DNA of 64,000 nt from Variovorax terrae (GCF_022809125.1 NZ_JALGBI010000001.1:1550001-1614000), one strand, 5' to 3'; shown: positions 29,812-39,756, counted from the first letter of the stretch. Made by a program: numbers and translations. Notes: generated by a model from the sequence alone, not told the origin.

Positions 29812-29864
29812 GAAAACCCTGGTCTATCGGGAAAGCGTCGCTGAAAGCCGGCCGGATGACAGTC

Positions 29865-29887
29865 TGTCATGTCACATCTCTGTCACA
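29865..29887 (+). promoter_or_regulatory. Pho box upstream of pstS
   Basis: TGTCACA (29870-29876), TCTC, TGTCACA (29881-29887): an exact 11-base repeat, with a further overlapping TGTCAT at 29865-29870. pstS starts 51 bases on. Confidence 0.82.
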
Positions 29888-29937
29888 AAACATTTTTAAA
29901 GTGGCGCCAACCTTCAATCAACCCAAGAGGTGTTTCG

Positions 29938-30984
29938 ATGAAACTGAGCTTCAAGATTGCAACGATCAGCCTGGCCGGCCTGGCCGCCTTTTCTTTCGGC
30001 ACCCTGGCCGCTGCGCAGGAAGCCACCGGCGCCGGCGCCAGCTTCCCGGCGCCCGTTTACGCCAAGTGGGCGGCCGACTACAACAAGGCCACCGGCGTGC
30101 GGATCAATTACCAGTCCGTCGGCTCTGGCGCGGGTATCAAGCAGATCGACGCCAAGACCGTGGACTTCGGCGCGTCCGACATGCCGCAACTGGACGACGA
30201 CCTGGCCAAGAAGGGCCAGGTGCAGTTCCCGACGGTGATCGGCGGCGTGATCCCCGTGGTCAACGTCAAGGGCATCACCCCGGGCCAGCTCAAGCTGAAC
30301 GGCCAGGTGCTGGGCGACATCTACCTGGGCAAGATCACCAAGTGGAATGATCCCGCGATCAAGGCGCTGAACCCCTCGCTGGCGCTGCCGGACGCCCTGA
30401 TCGCCCCGGTGCGCCGCGCCGACGGTTCGGGGACGACCTTCATCTTCACGAACTACCTGTCCAAGGTGAATACCGAGTGGAAGAGCAAGGTCGGCGAGGG
30501 CACGGCCGTGAACTGGCCGACGGGCGCCGGCGGCAAGGGCAATGAAGGCGTGGCCGCTTTCGTGAACCGCCTGCCCAATTCGATCGGCTACGTGGAATAC
30601 GCCTACGTCAAGCAGAACAAGATGACCTACGCGCTGGTGCAGAACGCGGCGGGCAAGTACGTCCAGCCCGACTCGGGCGCGTTCAAGGCCGCGGCAGCGA
30701 ACGCCACCTGGGACAAGACCTTCTACCAGATCCTGACGAACCAGCCGGGCGATACGTCGTGGCCGATCTCCAACGCCACGTACATCCTCATGCACAAGGC
30801 GCAGGACAAGCCCGCGCAGGCCGCGCAGGTCTTCAAGTTCTTCGACTGGGCCTACAAGAATGGCGACAAGACGGCCGACGACCTCGACTACGTGCCCATG
30901 CCCGCCAGCGTGAAGCAGGCCATCGAGAAGATGTGGGAAACGCAGATCAAGGACGCTTCGGGCAAGGCCATCGCCTTCAAGTAA
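29938..30984 (+). CDS. pstS: Phosphate ABC transporter, periplasmic binding protein
   Basis: High-affinity phosphate-binding protein, 348 residues. The Sec signal peptide (MKLSFKIATISLAGLAAF..., cleavage near residue 25) is followed by the PstS start TGAGASFPAPVYAKWA. Phosphate-contacting loops are visible: QSVGSGAGIKQI, DFGASDMPQ, and RADGSGTTFIFTNYLS. First gene of pstSCAB-phoU-phoB-phoR, preceded by a strong Pho box, so it is expected to be induced by PhoB at low phosphate. The start ATG at 29938 has AAGAGG upstream. Confidence 0.96.
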   Translation: MKLSFKIATISLAGLAAFSFGTLAAAQEATGAGASFPAPVYAKWAADYNKATGVRINYQSVGSGAGIKQIDAKTVDFGASDMPQLDDDLAKKGQVQFPTVIGGVIPVVNVKGITPGQLKLNGQVLGDIYLGKITKWNDPAIKALNPSLALPDALIAPVRRADGSGTTFIFTNYLSKVNTEWKSKVGEGTAVNWPTGAGGKGNEGVAAFVNRLPNSIGYVEYAYVKQNKMTYALVQNAAGKYVQPDSGAFKAAAANATWDKTFYQILTNQPGDTSWPISNATYILMHKAQDKPAQAAQVFKFFDWAYKNGDKTADDLDYVPMPASVKQAIEKMWETQIKDASGKAIAFK

Positions 30985-31023
30985 TCGCGGCCACATTCTT
31001 CCCAGAGCAACAAGGGGTTTCAC

Positions 31024-32067
31024 GTGTCCTCTACACTCCCGGCCAATGAGGCCCCTTTCAACTTGCCCGGCGCGGCCGCCGGGCGGGGGCAGCCGCGCGA
31101 CATGACCAATCCTCCCCCCGTGAAATCGGTGCGCCTGGGGCCCTGGGCCGACCGGTTGTTCGGCTGGGCTGCCAAGGGCGCGGCCCTGCTGACCCTGGCG
31201 CTGCTGGTCGGTATCCTGCTGTCCCTGGTGGTGGGCGCCTGGCCCGCCATCGAGAAGTACGGCCTGAGCTTTCTCACGCGCAGCGTCTGGGACCCGGTGC
31301 AGAACGACTACGGCGGCCTGGTGATGATCTACGGCACGCTGGCCACCTCGTTCATCGCGCTGCTGATCGCCGTGCCGGTGAGCTTCGGCATCGCGCTGTT
31401 CCTGACCGAGCTGTCACCGGCCTGGCTCAAGCGCCCGCTAGGCACGGCCATCGAGCTGCTGGCGGCGGTGCCGTCCATCGTCTACGGCATGTGGGGCCTG
31501 CTGGTGTTCGGCCCGATCCTGGCCACCTACGTGCAGCAGCCGCTGCAGAGCCTGTTCAACGGCGTGCCGGTGCTCGGCGCGCTGGTGTCCGGCCCGCCGG
31601 TGGGCATCGGCATCCTGTCGGCCGGCATCATCCTGGCGATCATGATCATCCCGTTCATCGCCTCGGTGATGCGCGATGTGTTCGAAGTCACCCCGGCGCT
31701 GCTCAAGGAGTCGGCCTACGGCCTGGGCTCGACCACCTGGGAGGTGGTGTTCAAGGTCGTGCTGCCCTATACCAAGGCCGGCGTCATCGGCGGCATCATG
31801 CTGGGCCTGGGCCGGGCCCTGGGCGAGACCATGGCCGTGACCTTCGTCATCGGCAACATGAACCAGTTCAACTCGCCCAGCCTGTTCGAGGCGGCCAACA
31901 GCATCACCTCGGCCCTGGCCAACGAGTTCGCCGAAGCGGCCAGCGGCCTGCACCAGGCGGCCCTCATCTACCTGGGGCTGGTGCTGTTTTTCATCACGTT
32001 CGTGGTGCTGTCGCTGTCCAAGATCCTGCTGGCACGCCTGAAGAAGAATGAAGGAGCGAAAGCGTGA
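31024..32067 (+). CDS. pstC: Phosphate ABC transporter permease PstC
   Basis: Inner-membrane permease of 347 residues with six membrane segments after a hydrophilic N-terminal extension of about 45 residues. The binding-protein-dependent transport (EAA) loop lies around [21 protein letters not shown]. The GTG at 31024 with AAGGGG upstream is used; an ATG at 31102 ([13 protein letters not shown]) would give a more standard length and cannot be excluded. It overlaps pstA by four bases (GTGA). Confidence 0.94.
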   Translation: MSSTLPANEAPFNLPGAAAGRGQPRDMTNPPPVKSVRLGPWADRLFGWAAKGAALLTLALLVGILLSLVVGAWPAIEKYGLSFLTRSVWDPVQNDYGGLVMIYGTLATSFIALLIAVPVSFGIALFLTELSPAWLKRPLGTAIELLAAVPSIVYGMWGLLVFGPILATYVQQPLQSLFNGVPVLGALVSGPPVGIGILSAGIILAIMIIPFIASVMRDVFEVTPALLKESAYGLGSTTWEVVFKVVLPYTKAGVIGGIMLGLGRALGETMAVTFVIGNMNQFNSPSLFEAANSITSALANEFAEAASGLHQAALIYLGLVLFFITFVVLSLSKILLARLKKNEGAKA

Positions 32068-32948
32068 ATACCGGCCAACGCCTCGTGAACGCCGCCCTGC
32101 AGGAAGAGGCCCGGCAGGCCAAGTACGCCAGCCGCAAGCGCGTCAACCAGCTCGCGCTGACCCTGTCGCTGCTGGCCATGGCCTTCGGCGTGTTCTGGCT
32201 GATCTGGATCCTGTGGGAAACCGTCCGCCTGGGCGTCGGCGGCCTGGCGCTGGCCACCTTCACCCAGATGACGCCGCCGCCCAACGAGGTGGGCGGCATC
32301 GCCAACGCCATCTACGGCTCGTTCCTGATGGTCATGCTGGCGACCTTCGTGGGCACGCCGATCGGCATCATGGCCGGCATCTACCTGGCCGAGTACGACA
32401 CCAAGGGCTGGCTGGCCTCGGTCACGCGCTTCGTCAACGACATCCTGCTGTCGGCGCCGTCGATCGTGATCGGCCTGTTCGTCTATGCCGTGGTGGTGGC
32501 GCGCTTCAGGAGCTTTTCGGGCTGGGCCGGCGTGATTGCGCTGGCGCTGATCGTGGTCCCGGTGGTGATCCGCACCACCGAGAACATGCTGCAACTGGTG
32601 CCGGCGGGCCTGCGCGAGGCGGCTTATGCCCTGGGCGCGCCCAAGTGGAAGGTCATCCTGAGCATCACGCTGCGCGCCGCGCGCGCCGGTGTGGTCACGG
32701 GCGTGCTGCTGGCGGTGGCGCGGATCTCGGGTGAGACGGCCCCGCTGCTGTTCACGGCGCTGAACAACCAGTTCTGGACCTCGTCGCTCAGCGAGCCAAT
32801 GGCGAGCCTGCCGGTGACGATCTTCAAGTTCGCCATGAGCCCCTACGAAAACTGGCAGCACCTGGCCTGGGCCGGCGTGTTCCTGATCACCGTGGCGGTT
32901 CTGGGGCTGAACATCCTCGCCCGCGTGCTGACCCGCAACAAGAATTGA
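32064..32948 (+). CDS. pstA: Phosphate ABC transporter permease PstA
   Basis: Second phosphate permease subunit, 294 residues with six membrane segments; the EAA loop is [21 protein letters not shown]. Residues 45-75 hold the periplasmic loop with [21 protein letters not shown], a PstA signature. The GTG start overlaps the pstC stop and has AAGGAG at 32050. PstA and PstC together form the channel across the cytoplasmic membrane, energised by PstB. Confidence 0.95.
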   Translation: MNTGQRLVNAALQEEARQAKYASRKRVNQLALTLSLLAMAFGVFWLIWILWETVRLGVGGLALATFTQMTPPPNEVGGIANAIYGSFLMVMLATFVGTPIGIMAGIYLAEYDTKGWLASVTRFVNDILLSAPSIVIGLFVYAVVVARFRSFSGWAGVIALALIVVPVVIRTTENMLQLVPAGLREAAYALGAPKWKVILSITLRAARAGVVTGVLLAVARISGETAPLLFTALNNQFWTSSLSEPMASLPVTIFKFAMSPYENWQHLAWAGVFLITVAVLGLNILARVLTRNKN

Positions 32949-32961
32949 TGAAAGTGTGACG

Positions 32962-33741
32962 ATGGAAACCATCACCTCCCGCGGCAATCCGTCGAAGATC
33001 TCGGTCAGGAACCTGAACTTCTACTACGGCAAGTTCCATGCGCTGAAGGCCATCAACCTGGAGATTCCGGAGAAGAAGGTCACGGCCTTCATCGGCCCCT
33101 CGGGCTGCGGCAAGTCCACGCTGCTGCGCACCTTCAACCGCATGTACGAGCTGTACCCGGAGCAGCGCGCCGAAGGCGTCATCGAGCTGGACGGCGAAAA
33201 CCTGCTGACCTCGCGGCAGGACGTGGCGCTGATTCGCGCCAAAGTCGGCATGGTGTTCCAGAAGCCGACGCCGTTCCCGATGTCGATCTATGACAACATC
33301 GCCTTTGGTGTGAAACTGTTCGAAAGCCTCAGTGCCACCGACATGGACGAGCGCGTCGAATGGGCGCTGCGCAAGGCGGCGCTGTGGACCGAGGTGAAGG
33401 ACAAGCTCAACCAGAGCGGCTCCGGCCTCTCGGGTGGCCAGCAGCAGCGCCTGTGCATCGCGCGCGGCATCGCGATCAAGCCCGAAGTGCTGCTGCTCGA
33501 CGAGCCCTGCTCAGCGCTGGACCCGATCTCCACCGCCAAGATTGAGGAGCTGATCGCCGAACTCAAGAACGAGTACACCGTGGTGATCGTGACGCACAAC
33601 ATGCAGCAGGCCGCGCGCTGCAGCGACTACACCGCCTACATGTACCTGGGCGATCTGGTCGAATTCGGCGCGACCGAGCAGATGTTCTTCAAGCCGCAGC
33701 GCAAAGAGACCGAAGACTACATCACGGGCAGATTTGGATGA
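32962..33741 (+). CDS. pstB: Phosphate ABC transporter ATPase PstB
   Basis: ABC ATPase of 259 residues (E. coli 257): Walker [11 protein letters not shown]-loop [15 protein letters not shown], signature [16 protein letters not shown], Walker [14 protein letters not shown], switch His [13 protein letters not shown]. The PFPMSIYDN wording is typical of PstB. ATG at 32962 is preferred, with a GTG six bases earlier as alternative. A family B repeat separates it from phoU. Confidence 0.96.
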   Translation: METITSRGNPSKISVRNLNFYYGKFHALKAINLEIPEKKVTAFIGPSGCGKSTLLRTFNRMYELYPEQRAEGVIELDGENLLTSRQDVALIRAKVGMVFQKPTPFPMSIYDNIAFGVKLFESLSATDMDERVEWALRKAALWTEVKDKLNQSGSGLSGGQQQRLCIARGIAIKPEVLLLDEPCSALDPISTAKIEELIAELKNEYTVVIVTHNMQQAARCSDYTAYMYLGDLVEFGATEQMFFKPQRKETEDYITGRFG

Positions 33742-33749
33742 CACCTTCG

Positions 33750-33830
33750 AAGCGGCCTGTGGCCGCCTCCCCCTTGAAGGGGCAGCACCAGCGGCCCGGC
33801 AAAGCCGGCTCCGTGGTGTCTCCCGGAAAG
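33750..33830 (+). repeat. Family B REP-like element, copy 1, between pstB and phoU
   Basis: Two nested hairpins: CCCCTTGAAGGGG (33771-33782) and CGGCCCGGCAAAGCCGG flanked by CACC/GGTG arms. It shares most of its sequence with the element between ybaB and recR. Confidence 0.7.
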
Positions 33831-33862
33831 GTATTTCGTTGAAAATCGAGTTAGGAGCATTT

Positions 33863-34570
33863 ATGCCCGACAAACATCTCTCCACCCAGTTCGACAGCGA
33901 GCTCAATGGCGTGTCTTCGCGCGTCATGGAACTGGGCGGCCTGGTCGAATCCCAGATCCGCCAGGCCATCTATGCCCTGTCGCAGTTCAGCGCCGAGGCG
34001 GCCGACCAGGTGATCGAGACCGAGACGCGCGTCAACGCGATGGAAGTCGAGATCGACCGCGAGCTGTCCTCCATCATTGCGCGGCGCCAGCCCACGGCGC
34101 GCGATCTGCGCCTGCTGATCGCCATCTCCAAGACCACGGCCAACCTTGAGCGCGTGGGCGACGAAGCCGAGAAGATCGCGCGCATGGTCAAGTCCATCAT
34201 CGAGAGCGGTGCAGCCCGGGCGCTGCCGTCGACCGAGCTGCGGGTGGCGGCCGACCTGGCCTCCGGCCTGCTGCGCAAGGCGCTGGACGCGTTTGCGCGG
34301 CTGGACACGGCGGTGGCGGTGTCCATCCTCAAGGAAGATGACCTGATCGACCAGGAGTTCGACGGCTTCGTGCGCAAGCTCATCACCTACATGATGGAAG
34401 ACCCGCGCACCATTTCCGCCAGCCTCGACCTGCTGTTCCTGGCCAAAGCCATCGAACGGATCGGCGACCATGCCAAGAACATTGCAGAATTCATCATTTA
34501 CATCGTGAAGGGCGCCGATGTGCGCCACACCTCGATGGAGCAGATCGAGTCAGCCCTTCAATCCAAGTAA
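33863..34570 (+). CDS. phoU: Phosphate-signalling protein PhoU
   Basis: All-helical regulator of 235 residues (E. coli 241) with two PhoU repeats, each a three-helix bundle with the metal-binding E-x-x-x-D pattern (LERVGDEAEKIARM; IERIGDHAKNIAEF). It links the Pst transporter to the PhoR kinase and keeps PhoR off at high phosphate. ATG at 33863 with TAGGAG at 33852-33857 is clear; the frame is open further upstream only because it runs through the family B repeat. Confidence 0.96.
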   Translation: MPDKHLSTQFDSELNGVSSRVMELGGLVESQIRQAIYALSQFSAEAADQVIETETRVNAMEVEIDRELSSIIARRQPTARDLRLLIAISKTTANLERVGDEAEKIARMVKSIIESGAARALPSTELRVAADLASGLLRKALDAFARLDTAVAVSILKEDDLIDQEFDGFVRKLITYMMEDPRTISASLDLLFLAKAIERIGDHAKNIAEFIIYIVKGADVRHTSMEQIESALQSK

Positions 34571-34572
34571 CG

Positions 34573-35292
34573 ATGAAGAACCAGCCACGCGTCCTGATTG
34601 TCGAAGACGAGCCCGCCATTGCCGAGCTGATTGCCGTCAACCTGCGCCACAACGGCTTTCAGCCGACCTGGTCCGAAGACGGCGTATCGGCCCAGCGCGA
34701 GCTTGATGCCGTGCTGCCCGACGTGATCCTGCTCGACTGGATGCTGCCGGGCCAGAGCGGCCTCGTGCTGGCGCGCAAGTGGCGCGCCGATCCGCGCACC
34801 AAGGCGATTCCCATCCTGATGCTGACGGCGCGCGGCGACGAGCCGGACAAGGTGGCCGGGCTCGATGCCGGCGCGGACGACTACATCACCAAGCCCTTTT
34901 CCACCCAGGAAATGCTGGCCCGCATCCGCGCCGTGCTGCGCCGCCGTGCGCCGGAGCAGGTCAGCGACAGCGTGACCATCGGCGAGCTGATGCTCGATGC
35001 CGCCACCCATCGCGTGTCCTGGCAGGGGCAGGCGCTCAAGATCGGGCCGACCGAATTCAAGCTGCTGCATTACCTGATGAAGCATTCCGAGCGCGTGCAC
35101 AGCCGCTCGCAGCTGCTGGACAAGGTCTGGGGCGACCATGTGTTCATCGAGGAGCGCACGGTCGACGTGCACGTCAAGCGCCTGCGCGAAGCCCTGGGCA
35201 GCGCCGGCGCCATGATCGAAACGGTGCGCGGCGCAGGCTACCGCCTGACTGCGCAGTCCCAGGCCACGACCCCGGTGGCGGTGCAGGCCTGA
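34573..35292 (+). CDS. phoB: Phosphate regulon response regulator PhoB
   Basis: OmpR/PhoB-class transcription factor, 239 residues. Receiver domain 1-125 with acidic pocket VEDEPA, phospho-acceptor Asp in ILLDWMLPG and Lys in TKPFS; winged-helix DNA-binding domain about 135-232 with the recognition region HSRSQLLDKVWGDHVFIEERTVDVHVKRLR, of which HSRSQLLDKVWGDH is diagnostic. It would bind the Pho boxes listed in this window. It starts two bases after phoU. Confidence 0.96.
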   Translation: MKNQPRVLIVEDEPAIAELIAVNLRHNGFQPTWSEDGVSAQRELDAVLPDVILLDWMLPGQSGLVLARKWRADPRTKAIPILMLTARGDEPDKVAGLDAGADDYITKPFSTQEMLARIRAVLRRRAPEQVSDSVTIGELMLDAATHRVSWQGQALKIGPTEFKLLHYLMKHSERVHSRSQLLDKVWGDHVFIEERTVDVHVKRLREALGSAGAMIETVRGAGYRLTAQSQATTPVAVQA

Positions 35293-35337
35293 GCGGGCCG
35301 CTCCCGCTGGCTGCCCGGCAGACGCCACAATTGCTGC

Positions 35338-36726
35338 ATGTTCTGGCGTTTTTCCAGTTTTGTCCTGTTTCAGCTCGCAGGCGGCCTGGCCGGCTGGTGG
35401 CTGGGCCATGACCAGGGCGCGCTGATCGGGGTCGCCGTCTCGGGCCTGGTCTGGTTCGCGATGGACCTGTGGCGCGGCCTGCGCATCCTGCAATGGTTGC
35501 GGCGCGGCGACGCGACGGGCGCCCCGGCCATGAACGGCCTGTGGGGCGAGATTGCCGACCGCACGCGGCGCGCCCTGCGCGCACGCGAGCAGCAAACCCA
35601 GGAGAGCCAGCTGCGGCTGCAGGAATTCCTGGCGGCGATCCAGGCTTCGCCCAACGGCGTGGTGCTGCTCGACGCACAGGGCCGCATCGAATGGTGCAAC
35701 CAGACGGCCGCCGACCAGCTCGGCATCGATGCCCAGCGCGACATGCTGCAACTCATCGGCAACCTGGTGCGCGACCCGGTGTTCGCCGCCTACTACGCCG
35801 GCAACGATTTCACGCACGATGCCGTCATGCAGGGACGCGACAGCACGGCGGCGCGTCCGGTCAAGATTTCGGTGCACCTGCACCCCTATGGCGAGGGCCG
35901 CAAGCTGCTGCTGTCGCGCGACATCACGGCGCTGGAACAGGCCGAGACCATGCGGCGCGACTTCGTGGCCAATGTGTCGCACGAGATCCGCACGCCGCTG
36001 ACGGTGCTGACCGGTTTCGTGGAAACGCTGCAGACGCTGCCGCTGGATCCGCAGGACCGGGCGCGCTACCTCGGCCTCATGGCGCAGCAGTCGAGCCGCA
36101 TGCAGACGCTGGTCAATGACCTGCTCACGCTGTCGCGGCTCGAAGGCAGCCCGCTGCCCGGCATGAGCGAATGGACGCCGGTGCATGTGCTCATGACCCA
36201 GTGCGAGCAGGAAGGGCGCGCCCTGTCGGGGGTGCTGATGCCGGCGGGGGCCAAGCCGCATCGCCTGCATTTCGGGGCGGCGCCCGACAGCGACATCACC
36301 GGTTCGCAGACCGAGCTGCTGAGCGCCATGTCCAACCTCGTCAGCAACGCCATCCGCTACACGCCGCCGGGGGGCAGCATCGAGGTGAAGTGGCAATCCC
36401 TGCCGGACGGGCGGGCCGAATTCTCGGTGAAGGATTCCGGCCCCGGCATTGCGCCGGAGCACCTCTCGCGCCTGACCGAGCGGTTCTACCGGGTGGACCG
36501 CAGCCGTTCGCGCGAGACCGGCGGCACCGGACTGGGCCTGGCCATCGTCAAGCATGTGGTGCAGCGCCATGGTGCCGAACTGCGGATCGAGAGCACGCCC
36601 GGCGCCGGCTCGACGTTCTGCATCCAGTTCCCGGCCAGCCGGCTGCGGCCCGCAGCGGCACTGCGAGGTCTCAGTTCATCGGGCGCCGCCGCTTCGCGGC
36701 CCGCCACAGAATCGCTACAAAAATAA
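35338..36726 (+). CDS. phoR: Phosphate regulon sensor kinase PhoR
   Basis: Membrane histidine kinase of 462 residues: two N-terminal membrane spans (about 6-23 and 28-46), a PAS domain (about 100-190), the H-box FVANVSHEIRTPLTVL, and a HATPase_c domain with N-box SNAIRYTPPGG, G1 box DSGPGIAPE and GGTGLGLAIVKH. No periplasmic sensor domain is present, as in other PhoR proteins, which read Pst/PhoU state. The C-terminal ~25 residues after FPASRL are not conserved, and their coding region overlaps the convergent MATE gene by 56 bases. Confidence 0.95.
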   Translation: MFWRFSSFVLFQLAGGLAGWWLGHDQGALIGVAVSGLVWFAMDLWRGLRILQWLRRGDATGAPAMNGLWGEIADRTRRALRAREQQTQESQLRLQEFLAAIQASPNGVVLLDAQGRIEWCNQTAADQLGIDAQRDMLQLIGNLVRDPVFAAYYAGNDFTHDAVMQGRDSTAARPVKISVHLHPYGEGRKLLLSRDITALEQAETMRRDFVANVSHEIRTPLTVLTGFVETLQTLPLDPQDRARYLGLMAQQSSRMQTLVNDLLTLSRLEGSPLPGMSEWTPVHVLMTQCEQEGRALSGVLMPAGAKPHRLHFGAAPDSDITGSQTELLSAMSNLVSNAIRYTPPGGSIEVKWQSLPDGRAEFSVKDSGPGIAPEHLSRLTERFYRVDRSRSRETGGTGLGLAIVKHVVQRHGAELRIESTPGAGSTFCIQFPASRLRPAAALRGLSSSGAAASRPATESLQK

Positions 36727-38017
36727 GCGCGGTCAGCGCCAGCGCCACGGCACTGGTGGCCCAGAAGGCCGTGGGTGTGGCCATCGGCGGCACGCCAGCC
36801 AGGCCCTGGTAGGCGAACAGATAGCCGCCCGCCAGCCCCAGGCCCCACAGCAGCACGCAGTACACGAGCAATGGGGCCACCGTCACCCGGTAACAGCGCA
36901 GCACGAACACGCACAGGGCCTGCACCGCGTCCGCCAGGTGGTAGATCGCGACCCAGGCGAGCAGGGCGCTGGCCAGGGCGATGATGGTGGGGTTGCTGGC
37001 ATAGACCGCAGCCAATTCGTCGCGTGCTATCAAAAGAAGAGCGGCCGAGCACGCAGCCATCAGGACCACGAGCTTGAAACCCGTGCGAATCACGGCCCGG
37101 GCACGGCCCGGGTCGCCGGCGCCCAGCCAGTAGCTCACACGCGCGCTGGTGGCGATGGCGGTCGACAGCGGCATCATGTAGAGCACGGCCGCCATGTTGG
37201 AGGCGATCTGGTGGCTGGCCGAAGCCACGGTGCCAAGCCGTGCGATGAACAGCGCCATCAGGGTGAAGGAGGTGACCTCGACCATGATGGCGAGGCCGCC
37301 CGGGATCCCCAGGCGGGCGAACTCGGCGATCTTCGGCCAGTCAGGCCGCTCCAGCCGCTGCCAGATGCGGTAGGGGGTGTACAGCTCCTGCGTGCGCAGC
37401 ATCCACAGGGCCAGGCCCAGCATGGCGTAGTTCACCACCAGCGTGGCCCAGGCGCAGCCGACCGCGCCTTGCGGCTCCAGTCCCAGGCCGCCGAAGGCGA
37501 ACCAGATGGACAGCGGCACCTTGACGAGCAGCGAGCCGATCTGCAGCCAAGTCACCAGCAGAGGCTTGCTGAGGGACTGGTTGAGCGTGCTGTACATGCG
37601 AAACAGCAGGGCCGGCGGCAGCGCCAGGGCCAGCACCGCCAGATAGCGCTCCACCTCGCCCTGCAGGCTGGCGGGCACCTCGGTCCAGCGCAGCAACGCG
37701 CCCGGGAACAGCAGCGCGGCCAGGCCCACCGCGATCGTCAGGGCGCACAGGTACAGCGACTGCCGCACCGAGCGGCCGACTTCCGCAAAGCGGCGCGCGC
37801 CGTGCAGCTCGGCCCACACCGGCAACAGTGCCTGCATGATGCCCATCAAGGCCACGAAGACGCTGATGAAGATGGCCGAGCCGACCGAGAGCGCGGCCAG
37901 GGCGGCGTCCGAGTAGCGCCCGGCCACGATGGTGTCGGTCACCCCGAAAGCCATCACGGCGAGCTGGCCCACCAGCACGGTCGCGGCATGGCGGGTGATG
38001 GTTCTCAGCTCGGTCAC
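36671..38017 (-). CDS. MATE-family multidrug/Na+ antiporter
   Basis: 448 residues with twelve predicted membrane spans in two related halves, typical of the MatE/NorM family. Landmarks are VLVGQLAVMAFGVTDTIVAG near the start and the second-half equivalents GIPGGLAIMVEVTSFTLMALF and ATSARVSYWLGAGDPGRARA. Substrates are usually cationic drugs exchanged for Na+ or H+, not predictable here. GTG at 38017 overlaps the preceding glycosyltransferase stop, so the two genes are coupled. The 3' end runs 56 bases into phoR. A family A repeat (37025-37079) is in frame in the loop before a late membrane span. Confidence 0.87.
   Translation of the reverse strand: MTELRTITRHAATVLVGQLAVMAFGVTDTIVAGRYSDAALAALSVGSAIFISVFVALMGIMQALLPVWAELHGARRFAEVGRSVRQSLYLCALTIAVGLAALLFPGALLRWTEVPASLQGEVERYLAVLALALPPALLFRMYSTLNQSLSKPLLVTWLQIGSLLVKVPLSIWFAFGGLGLEPQGAVGCAWATLVVNYAMLGLALWMLRTQELYTPYRIWQRLERPDWPKIAEFARLGIPGGLAIMVEVTSFTLMALFIARLGTVASASHQIASNMAAVLYMMPLSTAIATSARVSYWLGAGDPGRARAVIRTGFKLVVLMAACSAALLLIARDELAAVYASNPTIIALASALLAWVAIYHLADAVQALCVFVLRCYRVTVAPLLVYCVLLWGLGLAGGYLFAYQGLAGVPPMATPTAFWATSAVALALTALIFVAILWRAAKRRRPMN
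37025..37079 (+). repeat. Family A dispersed repeat, copy 6, inside the MATE gene
   Basis: Forward copy: GCTATCAAAAGAAGAGC, then CAGCCATCAGGACC and GAGCTTGAAACC. In frame within the exporter coding sequence, antisense to it. Confidence 0.55.
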
Positions 38018-39723
38018 TTGTTTTTGCGGGCCCGCCTGTACAGCAGCACGTCTTCGTTGTTGTCCGAAGGCCGGCGCACCGTGCTCTGCAGCTGCCACTG
38101 GCGAGTGTCCACCGACTTCTGCAGCGTTGGGAGGGTGTCGGCGTCCACCAGCAGCCAGGGGCATTGCGCACGCATGGCGGCGGGCTTGAGCGTGAGCTGG
38201 CCGTGGTACTGGAAGGCGGCGATCTGGCCGCGGCTCAGGCCATAGACCTCCACGCACTCGGACGGGTCGACGAGCACGGCCACGCGGTGCACCAGCGGCG
38301 CATAGCTGCGCGCGAAGTCGAGCAGCGGCAGCCACAGCGTCATGAGCAGCAGCCAGCTCAGCGCGGCGCCGCTGGCCGGCAGCACCAGGCTTTTCCAGAT
38401 GGCGGCGCGATGGCGGCCCACGCGCCATTGGACCAGCCAGGCCCAGGCCAGCGTGGCGGCCAGCGCCGCGAGGAACGCCACCAGGGAAAAGCTGGGCTCG
38501 AAACCTGGTGCCAGCCGAGCCACGTTGGCCGCCGGCTGTTTGGGATAACCGGTCTGCATGGCGATCCAGACCACCCAGATGATGATGGCGCAGCCCGTGA
38601 AGAACAGCAGCGTGAACCAGTCGATCAGCGCGGCGACGCTGCGCCTGAGCGTGGGCAGCGCGAAGGCGGCCAGCGTCGCCAGGGCCGGCAAGGCCAGCAG
38701 CAGCGAGCGGTCCGAGGACTGCGTGACCAGCGTGGTGCCCACGGCCACGAGGACAAACCACAGGGGCAGCGCCACATGGCGGCTCAACAGCTGGCGCCGC
38801 CAGCGCCACAGCGTCCACAGGGCCAGCGGCCAGGCCGGCCAGGTGAACCAGACCAGCAGCCGGGCGTAGCCGCGCCACTCGTGCCAGCCGTCCTCGGGCA
38901 ACTCGATGCGCCAGCGCCACAGGTCGAGCTGCCAGGCCAGGGCGGCAGCGAGCGCGGTGACGCCAGCGATGGCGGCTGCCCACAGGAGATTGCGCCACTG
39001 CGAGTCCGTCGCCGCTGCGGCGTCGTCCCGGGAACGGTCCAGCAGGCAGACCAGCGCACTGCCCGCACCGAACAGCGTGGCCATGGTGGGCGCTCCGCTG
39101 AGCACCAGCCCGGTGAGCCCCAGCACGAGGCCGATGGCGGGCCCCACGTTGCGCGACGCGGTGGCTGCCACGGCATAGAAGGTCAGGGCGGTGAAGCAGA
39201 TCTGGGCCAGCGCCGGCGTGGTTTCGTGCGACAGCTGCGCCAGGCCCAGGCAGGCGATCAGCGCCAGCAGGCCGCCATCGGCCATGGCCCGCGCGTAGTC
39301 GATGGGACTGGCCTCGCCGCCGAAGGCAAACGCCACGGGCTGGGCCTGCGGGCTGCGGGCCAGGTAGTAGACGCCGTACCAGGTGGCCACCAGCGTGAGT
39401 GCCAGCAGCAGGCCGAACGGGATGCGCGTGGCGACGTCCGCAGGCACCCAGGCCGGGGCGATCTGCAGGGCCCAGGCACCCAGCCAGTAGGGCAGCAGCG
39501 CATCGGCATCGGACGACAGGCCCAGCAACTGGGGCTTGAGCCAGTGGCCGGTGCCCGAGGCCAGCTCGGCCATGTAGCCGAAGGCCGTCATGTCGGCGCC
39601 CTTCCAGGGCTCGCGGCCGATGAAGCCGGGCAGCACATAGGCCAGGCAGAACAGCAGCAGGGCCATGCGCGGCAGGCGGCGCACGGCGCTTTGCGCAACG
39701 ATGGCAGGAGTGGGCTGGTTCAC
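38014..39723 (-). CDS. GT-C membrane glycosyltransferase, ArnT/PMT-like
   Basis: 569 residues with about twelve membrane spans and a short soluble C-terminal part. The first periplasmic loop after span one holds REPWKGADMTAFGYMAELASG, the position and style of the acidic catalytic loop of ArnT and related GT83/GT39 enzymes, which move lipid-linked sugars onto lipid A or proteins in the periplasm. The acceptor is unknown. The GTG start at 39723 has no clear ribosome binding site; a later ATG before the first span is possible. It is coupled to the MATE-type exporter gene by a four-base overlap. Confidence 0.75.
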   Translation of the reverse strand: MNQPTPAIVAQSAVRRLPRMALLLFCLAYVLPGFIGREPWKGADMTAFGYMAELASGTGHWLKPQLLGLSSDADALLPYWLGAWALQIAPAWVPADVATRIPFGLLLALTLVATWYGVYYLARSPQAQPVAFAFGGEASPIDYARAMADGGLLALIACLGLAQLSHETTPALAQICFTALTFYAVAATASRNVGPAIGLVLGLTGLVLSGAPTMATLFGAGSALVCLLDRSRDDAAAATDSQWRNLLWAAAIAGVTALAAALAWQLDLWRWRIELPEDGWHEWRGYARLLVWFTWPAWPLALWTLWRWRRQLLSRHVALPLWFVLVAVGTTLVTQSSDRSLLLALPALATLAAFALPTLRRSVAALIDWFTLLFFTGCAIIIWVVWIAMQTGYPKQPAANVARLAPGFEPSFSLVAFLAALAATLAWAWLVQWRVGRHRAAIWKSLVLPASGAALSWLLLMTLWLPLLDFARSYAPLVHRVAVLVDPSECVEVYGLSRGQIAAFQYHGQLTLKPAAMRAQCPWLLVDADTLPTLQKSVDTRQWQLQSTVRRPSDNNEDVLLYRRARKNK

Positions 39724-39756
39724 GCGGTGATGAAAAACCGATGGAGTTTAGACGCA

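Noticed and set aside
33734..33862. Extended N-terminus for PhoU
   Set aside because: The extra residues come from a family B repeat; a good ribosome binding site and conserved start lie at 33863.
36711..36780. CGCTACAAAAATAAGCGCGG after phoR as a 14th family A copy
   Set aside because: Only the AT core is similar; the TGGAC and GGCC boxes are not convincing.
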